From: Leptodactylus fallax | Taxonomy: Eukaryota > Chordata > Amphibia > Anura > Leptodactylidae | Assembly (NCBI GenBank): GCA_947044405.1 | Contig: CAMRHE010001097.1 | Location: 160,804-224,803 of the forward strand | Direction: 5' to 3' | DNA length: 64,000 nucleotides | The notes under the pieces: model-generated | Told to the model about the DNA's origin: nothing | What the model saw: only the letters and a program-made list of their open reading frames with translations | Databases searched by the model: none | Translations under genes and position numbers: made by a program | Shown here: positions 1 through 10,098 of the stretch, in pieces | Numbering within the stretch: the first letter of the stretch is position 1 | Layout: each line of letters starts with the position of its first letter

Positions 1-1161
1 GGCTTTATGCCCAATAAATCTTGTCAGACTAACCTGATTTCCTTCTACATTAAAATCACTGAATGGTTGGACCAGGGGAATGCAGTGGACATAGTATATC
101 TTGACTTTAGTAAGGCCTTTGATAAAGTATCACATAACATTCTTATTGAAAAAATGATCAAGTATGGCTTTGATAAAAAATCAGTGAGGTGGGTTCACAA
201 TTGGCTTAATGATCGGGCACAACGAGTAATTCTAAATGCCTATACATCAAACTGGAAGAAAGTAAAAAGCGGGGTGCCGCAGGGCTCTGTCCTGGGCCCA
301 GTACTTTTTAATATTTTTATAAATGATCTGGATGATGGGATTATTGGGGAACTAATAAAATTTGCAGATGATACAAAGATAGGAGGAATAGCCAACACTA
401 GTGAGGAGAGAGAGTGTATCCAAAAGGACTTAGACACACTGGAACAATGGGCTGAGGCGAACAAAATGGTATTCAACAGGGACAAATGCAAAGTCCTACA
501 TCTAGGTAACAGAAATGCAAGAAGCATATATAGCATGGGAGGAATAGAACTAAGTGATAGTACAGGGGAAAAGGATTTGGGCATAATAATAGATCACAAA
601 TTCAACATGAGTCAACAGTGCGGTGCGGTGGCAAAAAAGGCTAATAAAATTCTAGGATGTATCAAGACGAGCATTGAAGCTAGATCAAGAGAGGTAATTA
701 TTCCGCTGTACTCTGCCCTGGTTAGACCCCACCTGGAATACTGTGTACAGTTCTGGGCGCCCCAATTTAAGAAAGACATCGATTTATTGGAGCAGGTCCA
801 GAGAAGAGCAAGCAAAATGGTGGAAGGTCTACAAACCATGTCCTACGAGGAAAGGCTAAAAGAATTGGGACTGCTTAGTTTGCAGAAGAGAAGGCTAAGG
901 GGAGACTTAATAGCGGTATTTAAATATCTGAAAGGTTTTCACAGTGCAGAGGGATCTAACCTTTTCTTATTAGCAGAAGGAAGCACGAGAAGTAATGGGA
1001 TGAAACTAAGGGGAAGGAGATTCAGATTAGACATTAGGAAAAACTTTTTAACAGTAAGGGTAGTGAGGGAGTGGAATAGGCTGCCACGGGAGGTGGTGAG
1101 TTCTTCATCAATTGAAATCTTCAAGCGGAAACTGGATAGATATATAGCTGGGATGATTTAG
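1..1161 (+). CDS. CR1-type LINE reverse transcriptase, 5'-partial
   Basis: This is the C-terminal part of a non-LTR retrotransposon ORF2, the enzyme that copies element RNA into DNA at a nicked target. The frame is already open at base 1 (reading GFMPNKSC), so the methionine at base 7 is unlikely to be the true start and the protein continues upstream of the window. Visible RT motifs are LDFSKAFDKV (first catalytic Asp), [13 protein letters not shown] and KFADDTKIGG (the catalytic DD). They are followed by the CR1-like thumb and C-terminal region with EKDLGIIID, RPHLEYCVQFWAPQ and RRLRGDL. The stop is at 1159-1161. No stop or frameshift interrupts about 386 codons, which suggests a fairly recent insertion. 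The clade call rests on motif order and the 3' end. Endonuclease and ORF1 are outside the window. Confidence 0.93.
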   Translation, partial: GFMPNKSCQTNLISFYIKITEWLDQGNAVDIVYLDFSKAFDKVSHNILIEKMIKYGFDKKSVRWVHNWLNDRAQRVILNAYTSNWKKVKSGVPQGSVLGPVLFNIFINDLDDGIIGELIKFADDTKIGGIANTSEERECIQKDLDTLEQWAEANKMVFNRDKCKVLHLGNRNARSIYSMGGIELSDSTGEKDLGIIIDHKFNMSQQCGAVAKKANKILGCIKTSIEARSREVIIPLYSALVRPHLEYCVQFWAPQFKKDIDLLEQVQRRASKMVEGLQTMSYEERLKELGLLSLQKRRLRGDLIAVFKYLKGFHSAEGSNLFLLAEGSTRSNGMKLRGRRFRLDIRKNFLTVRVVREWNRLPREVVSSSSIEIFKRKLDRYIAGMI

Positions 1162-1237
1162 GAAATCCTGCTTTTGCAGGGGGTTGGACTTGATGGCCCT
1201 TGAGGTCCCTTCCAACTCAAACAAAACAAAACAAAGG
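1162..1237 (+). mobile_element. 3' end of the CR1 LINE
   Basis: The short 3' UTR contains GGGGTTGGACTTGATGG and GAGGTCCCTTCCAAC, a signature I recognise from vertebrate CR1 3' ends. It finishes in a short repeated AAACA tail instead of the ATTCTRTG octamers of birds. The LINE therefore runs from the window edge to about 1237 on the plus strand. Confidence 0.88.
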
Positions 1238-1550
1238 GCATTCCTGAAAGTCTAGCTGGGCTGTGAGGAATGCCCTCCCTGACAGTACTTGCCCATAGAC
1301 TTGTACTGGGGGGGGCGTTCCTCACAGCTCAGCATCATTGCTGGGCTGCAAAGAATGCCCCCTCTGACAGTACAGCGCTATGGACGAGTACAGAGAGAGG
1401 GGGCGTTTCTTACAGCCCAGCGATGACGCTGAGCTGTGAGGAACGCCCCCCCCCAGTACAGTGCTATGGAGGAATACTGTCAGGGAATGCGTTCCTCACA
1501 GCGCAGCTAGAATGTCAGGGACGCCCTTCTGACGGTGAACAGTGAAACTA
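1237..1550. repeat. GC-rich palindromic repeat with reiterated GAGGAATGCCC / GGGCGTTCCTC blocks
   Basis: Blocks reading TGTGAGGAATGCCC or its complement GGGCGTTCCTCACAG recur at least six times in alternating orientation. They are separated by variants of CAGTACAGNGCTATGGA and CAGC-rich linkers. The stretch directly follows the LINE tail. An open frame of 91 codons crosses it but only reflects the repeat. It is probably a non-autonomous palindromic element; the family is not known to me. Confidence 0.6.
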
Positions 1551-1794
1551 TGATCGCTGATATCTCCAGCCCTGGAGCACATACCAGGAAAGCCGGCAGT
1601 GCGCTGAATTAATCACGCTGTCGGCTTTCTAGCGGTATGTAAAACAGCATACAGTATACATGAGGACGTGAAAGGTCCTCTTTAAGTTGTGGGGGCCCTG
1701 GGCAATTGCCCAGTTTGCCCCTTCTCTAACGCTGGCCCCTGCATATAATCATATGTGTGCTTTTTGTAGTTCTAACATCATATTTCTTTTTCAG
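1551..1794. other. Intron sequence with a GGGCAATTGCCC-type repeat fragment
   Basis: Around 1687-1740 a GGGCCCTGGGCAATTGCCC block resembles 13107-13150, pointing to a shared old interspersed repeat. The final bases are the pyrimidine-rich acceptor of the following exon. Nothing else is recognised. Confidence 0.4.
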
Positions 1795-1978
1795 AAGCAG
1801 GCAGTCAGAACCAGTACTTCGAGATGAGCAGGTCATTGAGCAGCAGGCATTGCAGAAAGCAGAGGAGATCCGGCAATTCCGGCAGCTCAAAGAAGAGATT
1901 TTAAAGCAAAGAGAACAAGAACAAAATACCAGAAATTTGCAAAAGCAGAGAGTTCTACAAATGTATGAAGAATTGCAG
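1795..1978 (+). CDS. Internal exon of a coiled-coil protein gene (penultimate coding exon)
   Basis: A 184-base exon is bounded by a good acceptor (TTTCTTTTTCAG) and a donor after GAATTGCAG (GTAAAA). The first base completes a split codon and the exon ends in phase 0. The peptide is highly charged and heptad-like (EEIRQFRQLKEEILKQREQE, then LQKQRVLQMYEELQ), as expected of a continuous coiled coil. The phase-0 end matches the phase-0 start of the exon at 5623. The reading frame stays open back into the intron but has no plausible start there. The protein could be a cytoskeletal or ciliary coiled-coil protein, but I do not recognise the gene and composition alone cannot decide. Upstream exons lie outside the window. 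Confidence 0.75.
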
Positions 1979-2587
1979 GTAAAAAACATGTCCATTAGAT
2001 AAATGGATGACGTGTTTACTGTTAGACTGGATGCACATGACCGAGGGGCAAAACGGCCATGAAAAACATCCATTTTTCACGACCTGTTTTCACAGATTCA
2101 CCATACATTTCAGTGTATGGGGGGAGATGTGTGAAAATGGCCAAAAATAGGATATAACCTATATTTTGATAGTCCGTGACAAACCTAACTATATCCCAAG
2201 TCCAGGATTAGATAACCGTCTAGGCACATTAGATATGCATGCCTGGAGGAACACACATTGGGTTTTCATGAGTTATACATTCACATAAGCAGTTGCATTG
2301 CACTGTTTGCCATCTTAAGGATTGTGACAGTAGGCTTTTCTTGAAAATATGTGTGTGGGATATAACAGCATATCAAGAATGCATCAGGAAGTAGAAGTAT
2401 CTTAGGACATCTAAAATCAGCCTTAGTTTGGAATCAGATCTGTGTATCATGTATAGAAGATCATAACTAAAGTGAGTATGCTTCTCAGAACCATTAACGG
2501 TTGAGAGGGTGTGGCTAGCCTGGTGAACTGATACACTTATCGTATAAAATATGACTTTTTTAAAATGATGGAAAAATAGTCGCAAAC

Positions 2588-4045
2588 TCAGTGCAAAATC
2601 GCAAATCTCCTCTTATCTCTCTGACAGCACTTTCTGTGTATCATTTGCGGGCTCTGTTTCTTCCCCCCTTCCTCTTGCTGTCGGGGTTCCACAGGGCTCG
2701 GTCCTAGGCCCCCTGCTCTTCTCCCTCTACACGGCTCCCATTGGACAAACCATCACCAGATTTGGCTTCCGGTACCATCTTTATGCTGATGACACCCAAT
2801 TATATACGTCACCCCGTGACATCACCCCTGCGCTTATACAGAACACCAGTGACTGTCTCTCTGCTGTCCCAAATATCATGTCTTCGCTCTATCTGAAACT
2901 GAATCTCTCAAAGACTGAACTACTACTGTTTCTACCATCTAATAGGTCTGTCCCTAATATCTCCATTGCAGTCTCTGGCCTTACCATAACTCCTAGGCAG
3001 TATGCGCGCTGCCTCGGGGTTATGTTTGACTCAGACCTTTCCTTCACCCCCCATATCCAATCACTCGCACGCTCATGTCATCTCCACCTCAAAAACAACT
3101 CCAGAATCCGCCCTTTCCTTACCACAAATACACTAAAGACACTTATTGTCGCCCTGATCCACTCTCGCCTTGACTACTGTAACTCCTTACTAATCGGTCT
3201 TCCCCTTACTAAACTCTCTCCTCTACAATCTATTCTGAATCTGCCGGCCAGGCTCATCTATCAGTCTAGACGTTACAGCGATGCCCCTGGTCTGTGTTGG
3301 TCACTACATTGGCTGCCTATTCCATACAGAATACAATATAAACTTATCACCCTCATTCACAAGGCTCTCCATAATGCCGCACCTCCCTACATTTCCTCCC
3401 TCATCTCTGTCTATCACCCAACCTGTGCTCTCCGTTCACACAATGACCTAAGACTAACATCCTCTATTATCAGAACCTCCCACGCTCGTATAGAAGACTT
3501 CTCCCGAGTTGCACCACTTCTCTGGAATGCTCTATCCCAGACTATTAGATTAACCCCCAATTTCTACAGCTTCAAGCACAAACTAAAGACATATCTTTTC
3601 AGACAGGCCTATCACAACTCCTAATGTAAACCCTTCCATAGTTAGATTCCCTAATACGTACCCTCTGTTCACACTTCCGCATTACCCCACAGGATATGAT
3701 GCCGTTTCAGACCAACTTTATATGTCCAAGCACCATCTGCACATTAAAGGACACTTCGATGACAGCTCATACAGCTTTATATATGTGTAATGACAGTAAT
3801 CTCTATTACAAAATTGATTGACCATTGTATAAGCAATGCTACCTCCGATGCCGCCCCTGCTACCTCCTGTGTCACCCCCTCTACCTCATAGGTCGTAAGC
3901 TCTTGCGAGTAGGGCCCTCAGTCCCATTGTGTGAATTGACTATTTTTTTATAATGTATTTTTTTGTCTGTACTTGAACCCTACAAATTGTACAGTGCTGC
4001 GAAATATGTTGGCGCTATATAAATAAAATGTATTATTATTATTTT
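2588..4045 (+). mobile_element. 5'-truncated L2-clade LINE
   Basis: A truncated L2 retrotransposon lies in the host-gene intron in the same orientation as the gene. It starts within the RT domain. It ends with the hallmark L2 3' terminus at about 3990-4030 (GTACAGTGCTGCGAAATATG then TTGGCGCTATATAAATAAA) followed by a TATTATTATT tail. The untranslated part is 3625-4045. A clear target-site duplication was not identified. Confidence 0.9.
2602..3624 (+). CDS. L2 LINE reverse transcriptase, C-terminal fragment
   Basis: One frame stays open from about 2602 to the TAA at 3622-3624. It begins in the palm domain ([13 protein letters not shown]) and passes [16 protein letters not shown] and [10 protein letters not shown], which carries the two catalytic aspartates. 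It continues as the long C-terminal region with [40 protein letters not shown] and SLHWLPI. Endonuclease, fingers and first palm motif are missing, so the copy is dead by 5' truncation. The absence of internal stops in about 340 codons argues for a fairly young insertion. The family assignment is from motif wording plus the 3' terminus. Confidence 0.9.
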   Translation, partial: QISSYLSDSTFCVSFAGSVSSPLPLAVGVPQGSVLGPLLFSLYTAPIGQTITRFGFRYHLYADDTQLYTSPRDITPALIQNTSDCLSAVPNIMSSLYLKLNLSKTELLLFLPSNRSVPNISIAVSGLTITPRQYARCLGVMFDSDLSFTPHIQSLARSCHLHLKNNSRIRPFLTTNTLKTLIVALIHSRLDYCNSLLIGLPLTKLSPLQSILNLPARLIYQSRRYSDAPGLCWSLHWLPIPYRIQYKLITLIHKALHNAAPPYISSLISVYHPTCALRSHNDLRLTSSIIRTSHARIEDFSRVAPLLWNALSQTIRLTPNFYSFKHKLKTYLFRQAYHNS

Positions 4046-4071
4046 TAAATCTCAACGCAGAAGTGTTAGAA

Positions 4072-4317
4072 TTAAAAGGGTTGTGCAACTACACACACTT
4101 ATCTCCTATCCACAGAAACAGAGCGTCCCCCTAAATTCTCCATGTGACTGAAGGTCTAATGCCAACACTCCAGGGTGCAAGAGAACTGGGGTTTCATTCC
4201 CAGGGAGGATTCAGGGGGACTTTCTGTTCCACGCTCTCGGACCCCCAGCACCCTAATGCTTATCCCCTACACTGCGTACAGAGGATAATTGTGAGTTAGG
4301 GGTACCACCCCTTTAAA
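4072..4317. mobile_element. TTAA-flanked MITE-like element
   Basis: The ends are imperfect inverted copies, TTAAAAGGGTTGTGC at the left and GGTACCACCCCTTTAA at the right. Both continue into related ATCTCCTATCCACAG and CAGAGGATAATTGTG segments. There is no coding capacity. The end design matches the cleaner palindromic element at 9921-10098, so they may share mobilising machinery. Confidence 0.6.
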
Positions 4318-4689
4318 AATGTGCCAAATTCATTAGATATCGTGCAGTGTTTGATATATTTGGTGCAACTTAGACTCCAGGAAAACAGACTAAAAATTTA
4401 AATAAAAAAATTTATAAAATAGTATATGAAAGATACACCCCATACATATATACCATGAAATTGTGTTGGATAGTAATGGTGATAAAAAAAATTGTGGAGC
4501 TCTAAGTTAAGTTTGGGGGTGTTTTTGTGTTTTGCTATATGACTAAATGTGTCAAGTATAAATTAGTGTTTCAGGTCCCTGCTTTTTTTTACATCTAATA
4601 AACACTATGTTTTAATTTTCCTGACACATTTTTCATTTCAGTGTTGGGTGGACAGATAATGTTCAGCGTAGAGAACTTTAAGGAGCTTG

Positions 4690-4993
4690 CTAGGGTATGT
4701 TCACTTGGAGTTATTTGTAGGCTCCTATTAATTTCAATGGGAGACAGTAGCAGTTTTTTTCCTCTAGCTGAGTTTTTCAGCTAGATAAAAAAAAAAATAT
4801 ATATATACATGACCTATCATCAGGCGGATTCCACGTTGAAATCAATGGGAGTCGAAAAAAATGCAAGAACGGCATCAAAAATCGCTAGCATTTTTTTACG
4901 TGGATTTTCCTGGTCTATACAATGTGTTTCCTCATTCCTGAAACAGATTTTTTTCAGCCTGCAAAAAACTCTGTGTGAACATACCCTTAGCAT
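4690..4993. mobile_element. Palindromic MITE with TAGGGTATGTTCAC ends
   Basis: Left end CTAGGGTATGTTCAC is the inverse of right end GTGAACATACCCTTAG. The interior includes TTTCAATGGGAG and TTGAAATCAATGGGAG, inverted or repeated parts of the same family. The element is non-coding, about 300 bases, inside the host-gene intron. Confidence 0.7.
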
Positions 4994-5359
4994 TCTAGCA
5001 ATAGGCACTATTAACACTGTACTATTACTAGTACTATTACTAGTACTATTGAAGCTGCACTGGTCTCTACAAGAACATGGAGAAAAAGTGGTGGTAACCT
5101 ATGGTGGATGGAGCTTTTTCTAAGCTCTTTCTAAGTAATATGTGCTTATGGAACAAACCAGTACAGTCAGTAGTAATGTAATATAGACATCACTGGTTTC
5201 CTTAGGTACATGAGGACCAGTGATGACACAAAAGATACTGCAGCGTTTGTTGTAAAGCACCAGTCTGATCATACTCAGTCCAGTACCTATAGAACACCAT
5301 ATACAAAACACATTTATTATAGAGTCCTCCTTTTATGTGGGATATACAGTAATATCTCA

Positions 5360-5430
5360 TAATTTATTTATTTTTTGCTTACTTATATAGTGCCACCATA
5401 TTCTGCAGATATTGTCAGATTACAGATATT
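5360..5430 (-). mobile_element. Fragment of the L2-tailed SINE
   Basis: ACTTATATAGTGCCACCATATTCTGCAG is interrupted here only by divergence from the tail of the SINE at 27835-28090. Only the 3' part survives; the tRNA-like head is missing. Confidence 0.55.
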
Positions 5431-5622
5431 CAGTCCCTTAGCAAATTTTGTCGTCACTCATTGTGCACCAGCAGCTGTTTGTTCTTTATTTGCATTGTGA
5501 CAGACACATGAAAAATGTAGATACAGGTATAGTATGACTATGTGTCACACCATCCTGGAAATTAGTGCAGGAAAGTTCACATTAATATATACAAATAAAG
5601 AACTATTTTCACTTTCTTGCAG

Positions 5623-5811
5623 GTATCGCTTGATAGAACTCGGGAGCAGATTCTTAGCACTCAGGAAGCATACAGAAGAAAACAGCTCGAAGCTGTGAAA
5701 TTAAAGCAGGAATTTCATGCAGGTGAAAAAGACATCGGCCACTTAGAAGAAGACAAGAAAACTCCATCAGCCCAGAAGAGAAAAAGTGCAAAAAGTGGAA
5801 AAAAGAAATAA
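5623..5811 (+). CDS. Terminal coding exon of the coiled-coil protein gene
   Basis: The acceptor is CACTTTCTTGCAG, followed by a phase-0 frame of 62 codons to TAA at 5809-5811. It continues the coil with SLDRTREQILSTQEAYRRKQ and ends in a lysine-rich tail (KRKSAKSGKKK). Joined in phase with 1795-1978 it gives a charged helical C-terminus of about 123 residues. The basic tail could bind nucleic acid or tubulin or act in localisation; none of this is shown by sequence. The exon is followed by a short 3' UTR with a standard poly(A) signal, which supports a real gene end over a chance open frame. No symbol is given because the protein is not recognised. Confidence 0.75.
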   Translation, partial: VSLDRTREQILSTQEAYRRKQLEAVKLKQEFHAGEKDIGHLEEDKKTPSAQKRKSAKSGKKK

Positions 5812-5962
5812 CTTGGACAAATTCTCCATCTATCCTTCTGATGCTTTATAATCATTGGTATTTAATGTTAACATATATAAGTGTACTGTAACTTCTGCGA
5901 ACTGGGAAAAAAAATACAATTATTATAACAGTATGCAAAATAAATATTTTCTTTACAAGCTT
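5812..5962 (+). terminator. 3' UTR and poly(A) signal of the coiled-coil gene
   Basis: AATAAA lies at 5939-5944, about 130 bases after the stop codon. Cleavage would be expected some 15-25 bases later. Confidence 0.65.
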
Positions 5963-6304
5963 TCACTTCAAACAGGAATCTTTGTTATTGTGGAAGTCAC
6001 CCTTTTTTTGTTATTTATTGGCCAATATAAGGGCTCAAGTTGTGAGCACAGAGTTTGTACTTCATAACCATAGACACATCGGCTGTCCTATGGTGCTTCT
6101 GTACCTGTCTCCCTCCACTGTTTGGTTTTCAGCTCAGGTAGCAGCGAGCTCTGAGATGAACAGTGTGCTTTAATAATTTCACAGTTATCTCGGGATTTAC
6201 ATACAGAGATAACAGAGCCACTGATCCAAGGCACTGTTCTAGTCCTCATCAAGTTCAGCAGCTGAGAGCACTCTGCAGAGATAGATAGAAAAGAGAACAT
6301 AAAT
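5963..6304. other. Downstream intergenic DNA, no gene seen
   Basis: Short open frames on both strands have no recognisable domain. The sequence leads into the inverted repeat that follows. Confidence 0.4.
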
Positions 6305-6665
6305 GGCAGGGAACAGTGGCTGACCCCTAGAACTCAATGAGAGGTGGTCTGAAATCTAGGCAACGAGCTGTAAACATTGAGGAGACATGATGAGCAAAAT
6401 CTAATAAAAGGAACAAGATAGGTAGTATAGCAATGTATTGGGTAAAACACTTCAATTAGCTTAAAGGGTATTCCCATCTCAAGGATCATATTCAAACTTG
6501 TAACTTAAACTAAGTGTCTTACCCAATACATTAATTGTTTTATCTATCTTGCTCTGTTTGCCTGATACAGCTGATTAAGTCTCCCCTGTGTTTACAGCTG
6601 GTTGCCTAGGTTACAGACCACCTTTCTGGTCAGACTGATAACCCTGTTCCTGCTTGCGGCCATCT
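6305..6665. repeat. Large imperfect inverted repeat, arms about 150 bases
   Basis: The left arm (6305-6456) carries GGTGGTCTGAAATCTAGG, GCTGTAAACATTGAGGAGAC and AATGTATTGGGTAAAACACT. The right arm (about 6515-6665) carries their complements in reverse order, for example GTCTCCCCTGTGTTTACAGC and GTCTTACCCAATACATT. A third partial copy of the arm is at 39422-39480. This looks like a palindromic MITE or two head-to-head insertions. Confidence 0.75.
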
Positions 6666-6884
6666 GTATCCTCTTCTTTCTCTCTCTGCATATTGCTTTC
6701 AGTTGCTCAGCCCAGGTAAGTGCTTGAATGTTACTTGATCAGTGTGTAACTGACAAATGTCATCACTGTATGTAAATCCAGAGTGAACTGTGCAATTTAC
6801 AAGCATTAGCATGCTCCTGGACTGATCTCAAAACCAGGAACGAAGGGAAGCAGAGACAGGAGAGTAGCTGAAATCCTGAGTTGG

Positions 6885-7055
6885 GAAAACTCCTTTAGGC
6901 CGCAGTTTTACAGTCCGTGCAAAGTCTAGCGAATCCCTTCCACATACTGCGGAAAAATATACGCAGCGGAAACGCTGCGATTTCCAAAACTGTTTATACA
7001 AACAATAATGTTTGTCTTTTAATATTGGTCTGAAACTAGGCAACCCCTTTAAATA
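6885..7055. mobile_element. GC-rich MITE-like repeat, GCAGCGGAAACGCTGCG family
   Basis: The motifs GCGGAAAAATA, GCAGCGGAAACGCTGCG and ATTTCCAAAACTG are shared with 21868-22165, 27125-27360 and 48345-48510. A CCCCTTTAAA end closes the right side. Non-coding. Confidence 0.55.
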
Positions 7056-9059
7056 TTTTTGCAAATGTTAATAATTAATTTTTAATTTTAGTTGGCTTTC
7101 TTTGAGCCAGAATTTTACGACACAACCTTGGAGCATTTATGGTGCATTATGGTATATTTAAGCCACAGCCTTTTTTGAGAATCCATGTCCACATGTCTAG
7201 CAAGTCAAAAAATTTTATCCCAAAGTAGATGCACTGAGATGCACCGCACCGCACCAAAGATGCATCATGTTTACGCCAGTGTAACCACAATAGTAAATCT
7301 GAGCCACTATGCATGTATTTACATGGTTGTCTGTAGGTGATTTGTAATATGGCTGCCTGTTTTCAGCTGATGTGAAGTTGTTAATGAAATTAACTGAACA
7401 AAAATCAACAAAACAACTCATTTGCATTTCTGACTTGCTTGTAATGATAATAATACCACAAAATTAAATGTATGTGTTCCAGATCAGAAATATCCAATTC
7501 CTCTTGTCTGGCTATGAGAAAACTGTAGAGACTAGAATGGAATGGTTAAAATAAGGTTGTCCCTGCTGGGGCGTGAATCTGCCCTAGTCCAGGAGTGTTA
7601 GCTATCTACGCCCGCCAGACTGTCAAAGCTAACACACTTTCCTCATCAGTATTATTATGTGCTGGATAGTCTAAGTAGAGACTAACTATGCCTCTCCTAA
7701 GTACAACCCTAACCGACTTAGTTTGATGTGGAAAAAGGGAATGGTGTGGACACCAGAACTAAGGCAGTGCCACCTTCTGGATCTATGGCAGTCCAGGGAG
7801 CTCCTTATTTTAACCACACCATTCTAGCATCTACTGTAAGACAACTGTCTGCAGCAAGAGCCTTGGGTGGGTGAGGCTTCTCAGTAAAAAGAGGGTGTGG
7901 CTTAAATTCACCACAATGCGTCAAACTTGTGTAGCAATCTGGCTGAAAGTTATGCATCAAAAAGGTGATATAAAGTTGGACTTTGCCATATTTATCATCC
8001 AGCATCAGTCCCTGTGATAACTCTGCTGCGTGTTCAGACTGCCTAAGTTTACACAGTTTATATGGGTCAGTGTGGAGAAGTTTACCTGCTGTTGATCATG
8101 TCTCCTTTTACTGTTCCTTTAAGTAATCTATACATTTTTGGGTTCAGAGCTGCATCACTGCGATATATGATATACCCACAATGCTGTGATAAATTATTAC
8201 ACCAAATGTGAAATGCTGTAGATTATTGTGTCATTCTGTGGTAATCTCCACACTTTCTATGCTCCTGTGCTTGGAACTGGCTGCACATTCGTCCCTGAAA
8301 TAGTCAGAATAGTAGTAGTTGTTTTATATGCATTAAGTGATTTCCAATGGATTCTAACAAGGTTAGGCCCTGTACACTTCAGTAGAAGTTAAAATTGCTG
8401 CCAGTACATCTTAACATAATTTGCTGTAGACCTGGCATTATCCAAGTTTATAATGTACTTTACAAGTTTATCACTTAAATAAATATGGATTGTCTTCATT
8501 AAATGTCTGGCTTGACAATGCAATAGCTTCTTTATAAATAGATATTTACCGCAAGTTTGCACAGTGTTCAGTCTGCTGGCAATATGAGACATAATAAATC
8601 TAGCTGAGCGCATCCCTCGAGATCTGGCCACAATTAAATTATATAGAAGTACATCATATTTTAGTAAGAAGTAGGCCCAGGGACTGGACGATATTATGCA
8701 CCATGTGTAATACCAAAGGCACAACTGTGTATCATCATGTTGGTTACTGCTGAAGATTACAGGATCGGAATTGTACATGGGTGTATTGTAATATCATACT
8801 GGAAAATGTGGTTAACATTTTATGATGGGAAATTATATTTGTCTCCAGTGATGTCCCAGAATAGTGCTCACTGACTTAGCAAAAAGCTTATCAAAGTGCC
8901 AATGAACAACATATTGGCTGTGCCAGAGATTCTCAGAATTTTTCTATTACCCTTGTAAAGTATTGATCTAAAATCAAACAGTATATTATGAGCTTTTCTA
9001 TTTCACATTCTGCTGTCCATGTGTTTTATGGCTGAAGCAATATAATGCTGATTGCAAAG
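7056..9059. other. No recognised feature
   Basis: AT-rich DNA with scattered short open frames. The longest is 129 codons on the minus strand at 8389-8778 and has no recognisable domain or codon pattern. No repeat family was identified with confidence. Confidence 0.4.
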
Positions 9060-9530
9060 GCTCTATGGGAGCAGCAGGGGCTAAAGCTATGGAGGGATGG
9101 TTGCGGATGGTATCAAGTTGTTGTGGGACCTTATGGGCATAGATGTTGCGTCTCCCTCTAGGCGTGGTCTCACTACCCATATATAAACTTGCGTGTGCTG
9201 CCAGTAGTGTGATGTAGAAAGTCAAACCTGGGAAAGTACTGAGCAGCAGCACATAGGGGTTGTGGACAGGGGTTACCAAAGCTGCATGTGTGACAGTGAG
9301 TGGCGTCAAAACGGTTACCTGTGATACCAGAAGAGACAAGGCAAGATCACTCATAGAGGGGTGTAGATTTAGTGGAATTTGAAAGAAAGTGTGCCTGAAA
9401 GATTAGACTGTAAACCACTACTCTTAGTAAAGCGTGCCAGTTACCATCAGTTACAACCTGCTGTGGAATCTGTTGTTGGTGCCACCCTTACTCTTGGCAT
9501 TGTTGGAAGGATTGTAATGGTTAGGAGAGT
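9060..9530 (+). mobile_element. LTR-like sequence, diverged copy A
   Basis: CCCATATATAAACTTG is a good TATA region. About 400 bases from here are alignable by eye to 10480-10820: both have CCTGGGAAAGTACTRAGCAG, a CAGTGAG segment, a GAAAGTGT(G/A)CCTGA block and an AGTAAAG near the end. Two diverged copies of a TATA-bearing non-coding unit fit LTRs of an old retrotransposon. Ends are not defined. Confidence 0.45.
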
Positions 9531-9920
9531 ATACAAAATGGCACAGTGAGACACTACTGGGAGGCTCAGGAGGTGGCAGAAGCCTTCTCACTGTGTATGG
9601 CAGCAAGGACAATCAGTCAGCAGACATCTTGGAGGCAGCTGCTGAGTTAAAGAAAGAACTGTTGTATCTGCGCAATATCAGGGAACAGAGACAGCTACCC
9701 TGCTATATAGGATACAAGCAGGGAGTTATTCCTGAAACTACCACTGTGACATGAGAGATGTAAAGTAATAGAATAATGGGTGCTGCATAAATCCAAATAA
9801 TATTATTTTATAACATTATTATATAGTGTTGTATTTCATGTTTTGCTTATGTGTCTCATGGTTAAAGGATTTTAATGGGGATTGCGGAAGCTTCATGTGT
9901 AAGGTGGCGCAGACTACCAC
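9531..9920. other. Spacer between the two LTR-like copies
   Basis: No gag, pol or other protein homology is visible. It could be a leftover internal region or unrelated DNA. Confidence 0.3.
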
Positions 9921-10098
9921 CTTAAAGGGTTTATCCAAGGAGTATGTCTTCACTTACCTGGTCCGGCGGAATGCTTTTGATAGACCCAGGGGTTCCAACA
10001 CATGTCACATTGTGACGTTTCCAGAACCTCTGGGTCCACCAAAAGCATTCCGCCAGACCAGGTAAGTAAATTATTACTCCCCGGATAACCCCTTTAAG
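9921..10098. mobile_element. Near-perfect palindromic MITE with TTAA at both ends
   Basis: TTAA occurs at 9922-9925 and 10094-10097. Inside it the ends are AGGGTTTATCC and GGATAACCCCT. Long arms of about 70 bases share CTTACCTGGTCCGGCGGAATG and its complement CATTCCGCCAGACCAGGTAAG. The centre has CACATTGTGACG. A TTAA target duplication suggests mobilisation by a piggyBac-like or similar TTAA-specific transposase; that is inference. Confidence 0.8.

Noticed and set aside
1270..1545. 91-codon open frame after the CR1 tail
   Set aside because: It follows the GAGGAATGCCC palindromic repeat blocks; peptide repeats mirror the DNA repeats.
8389..8778. 129-codon minus-strand open frame
   Set aside because: No recognisable motif and no start, splice or poly(A) context.
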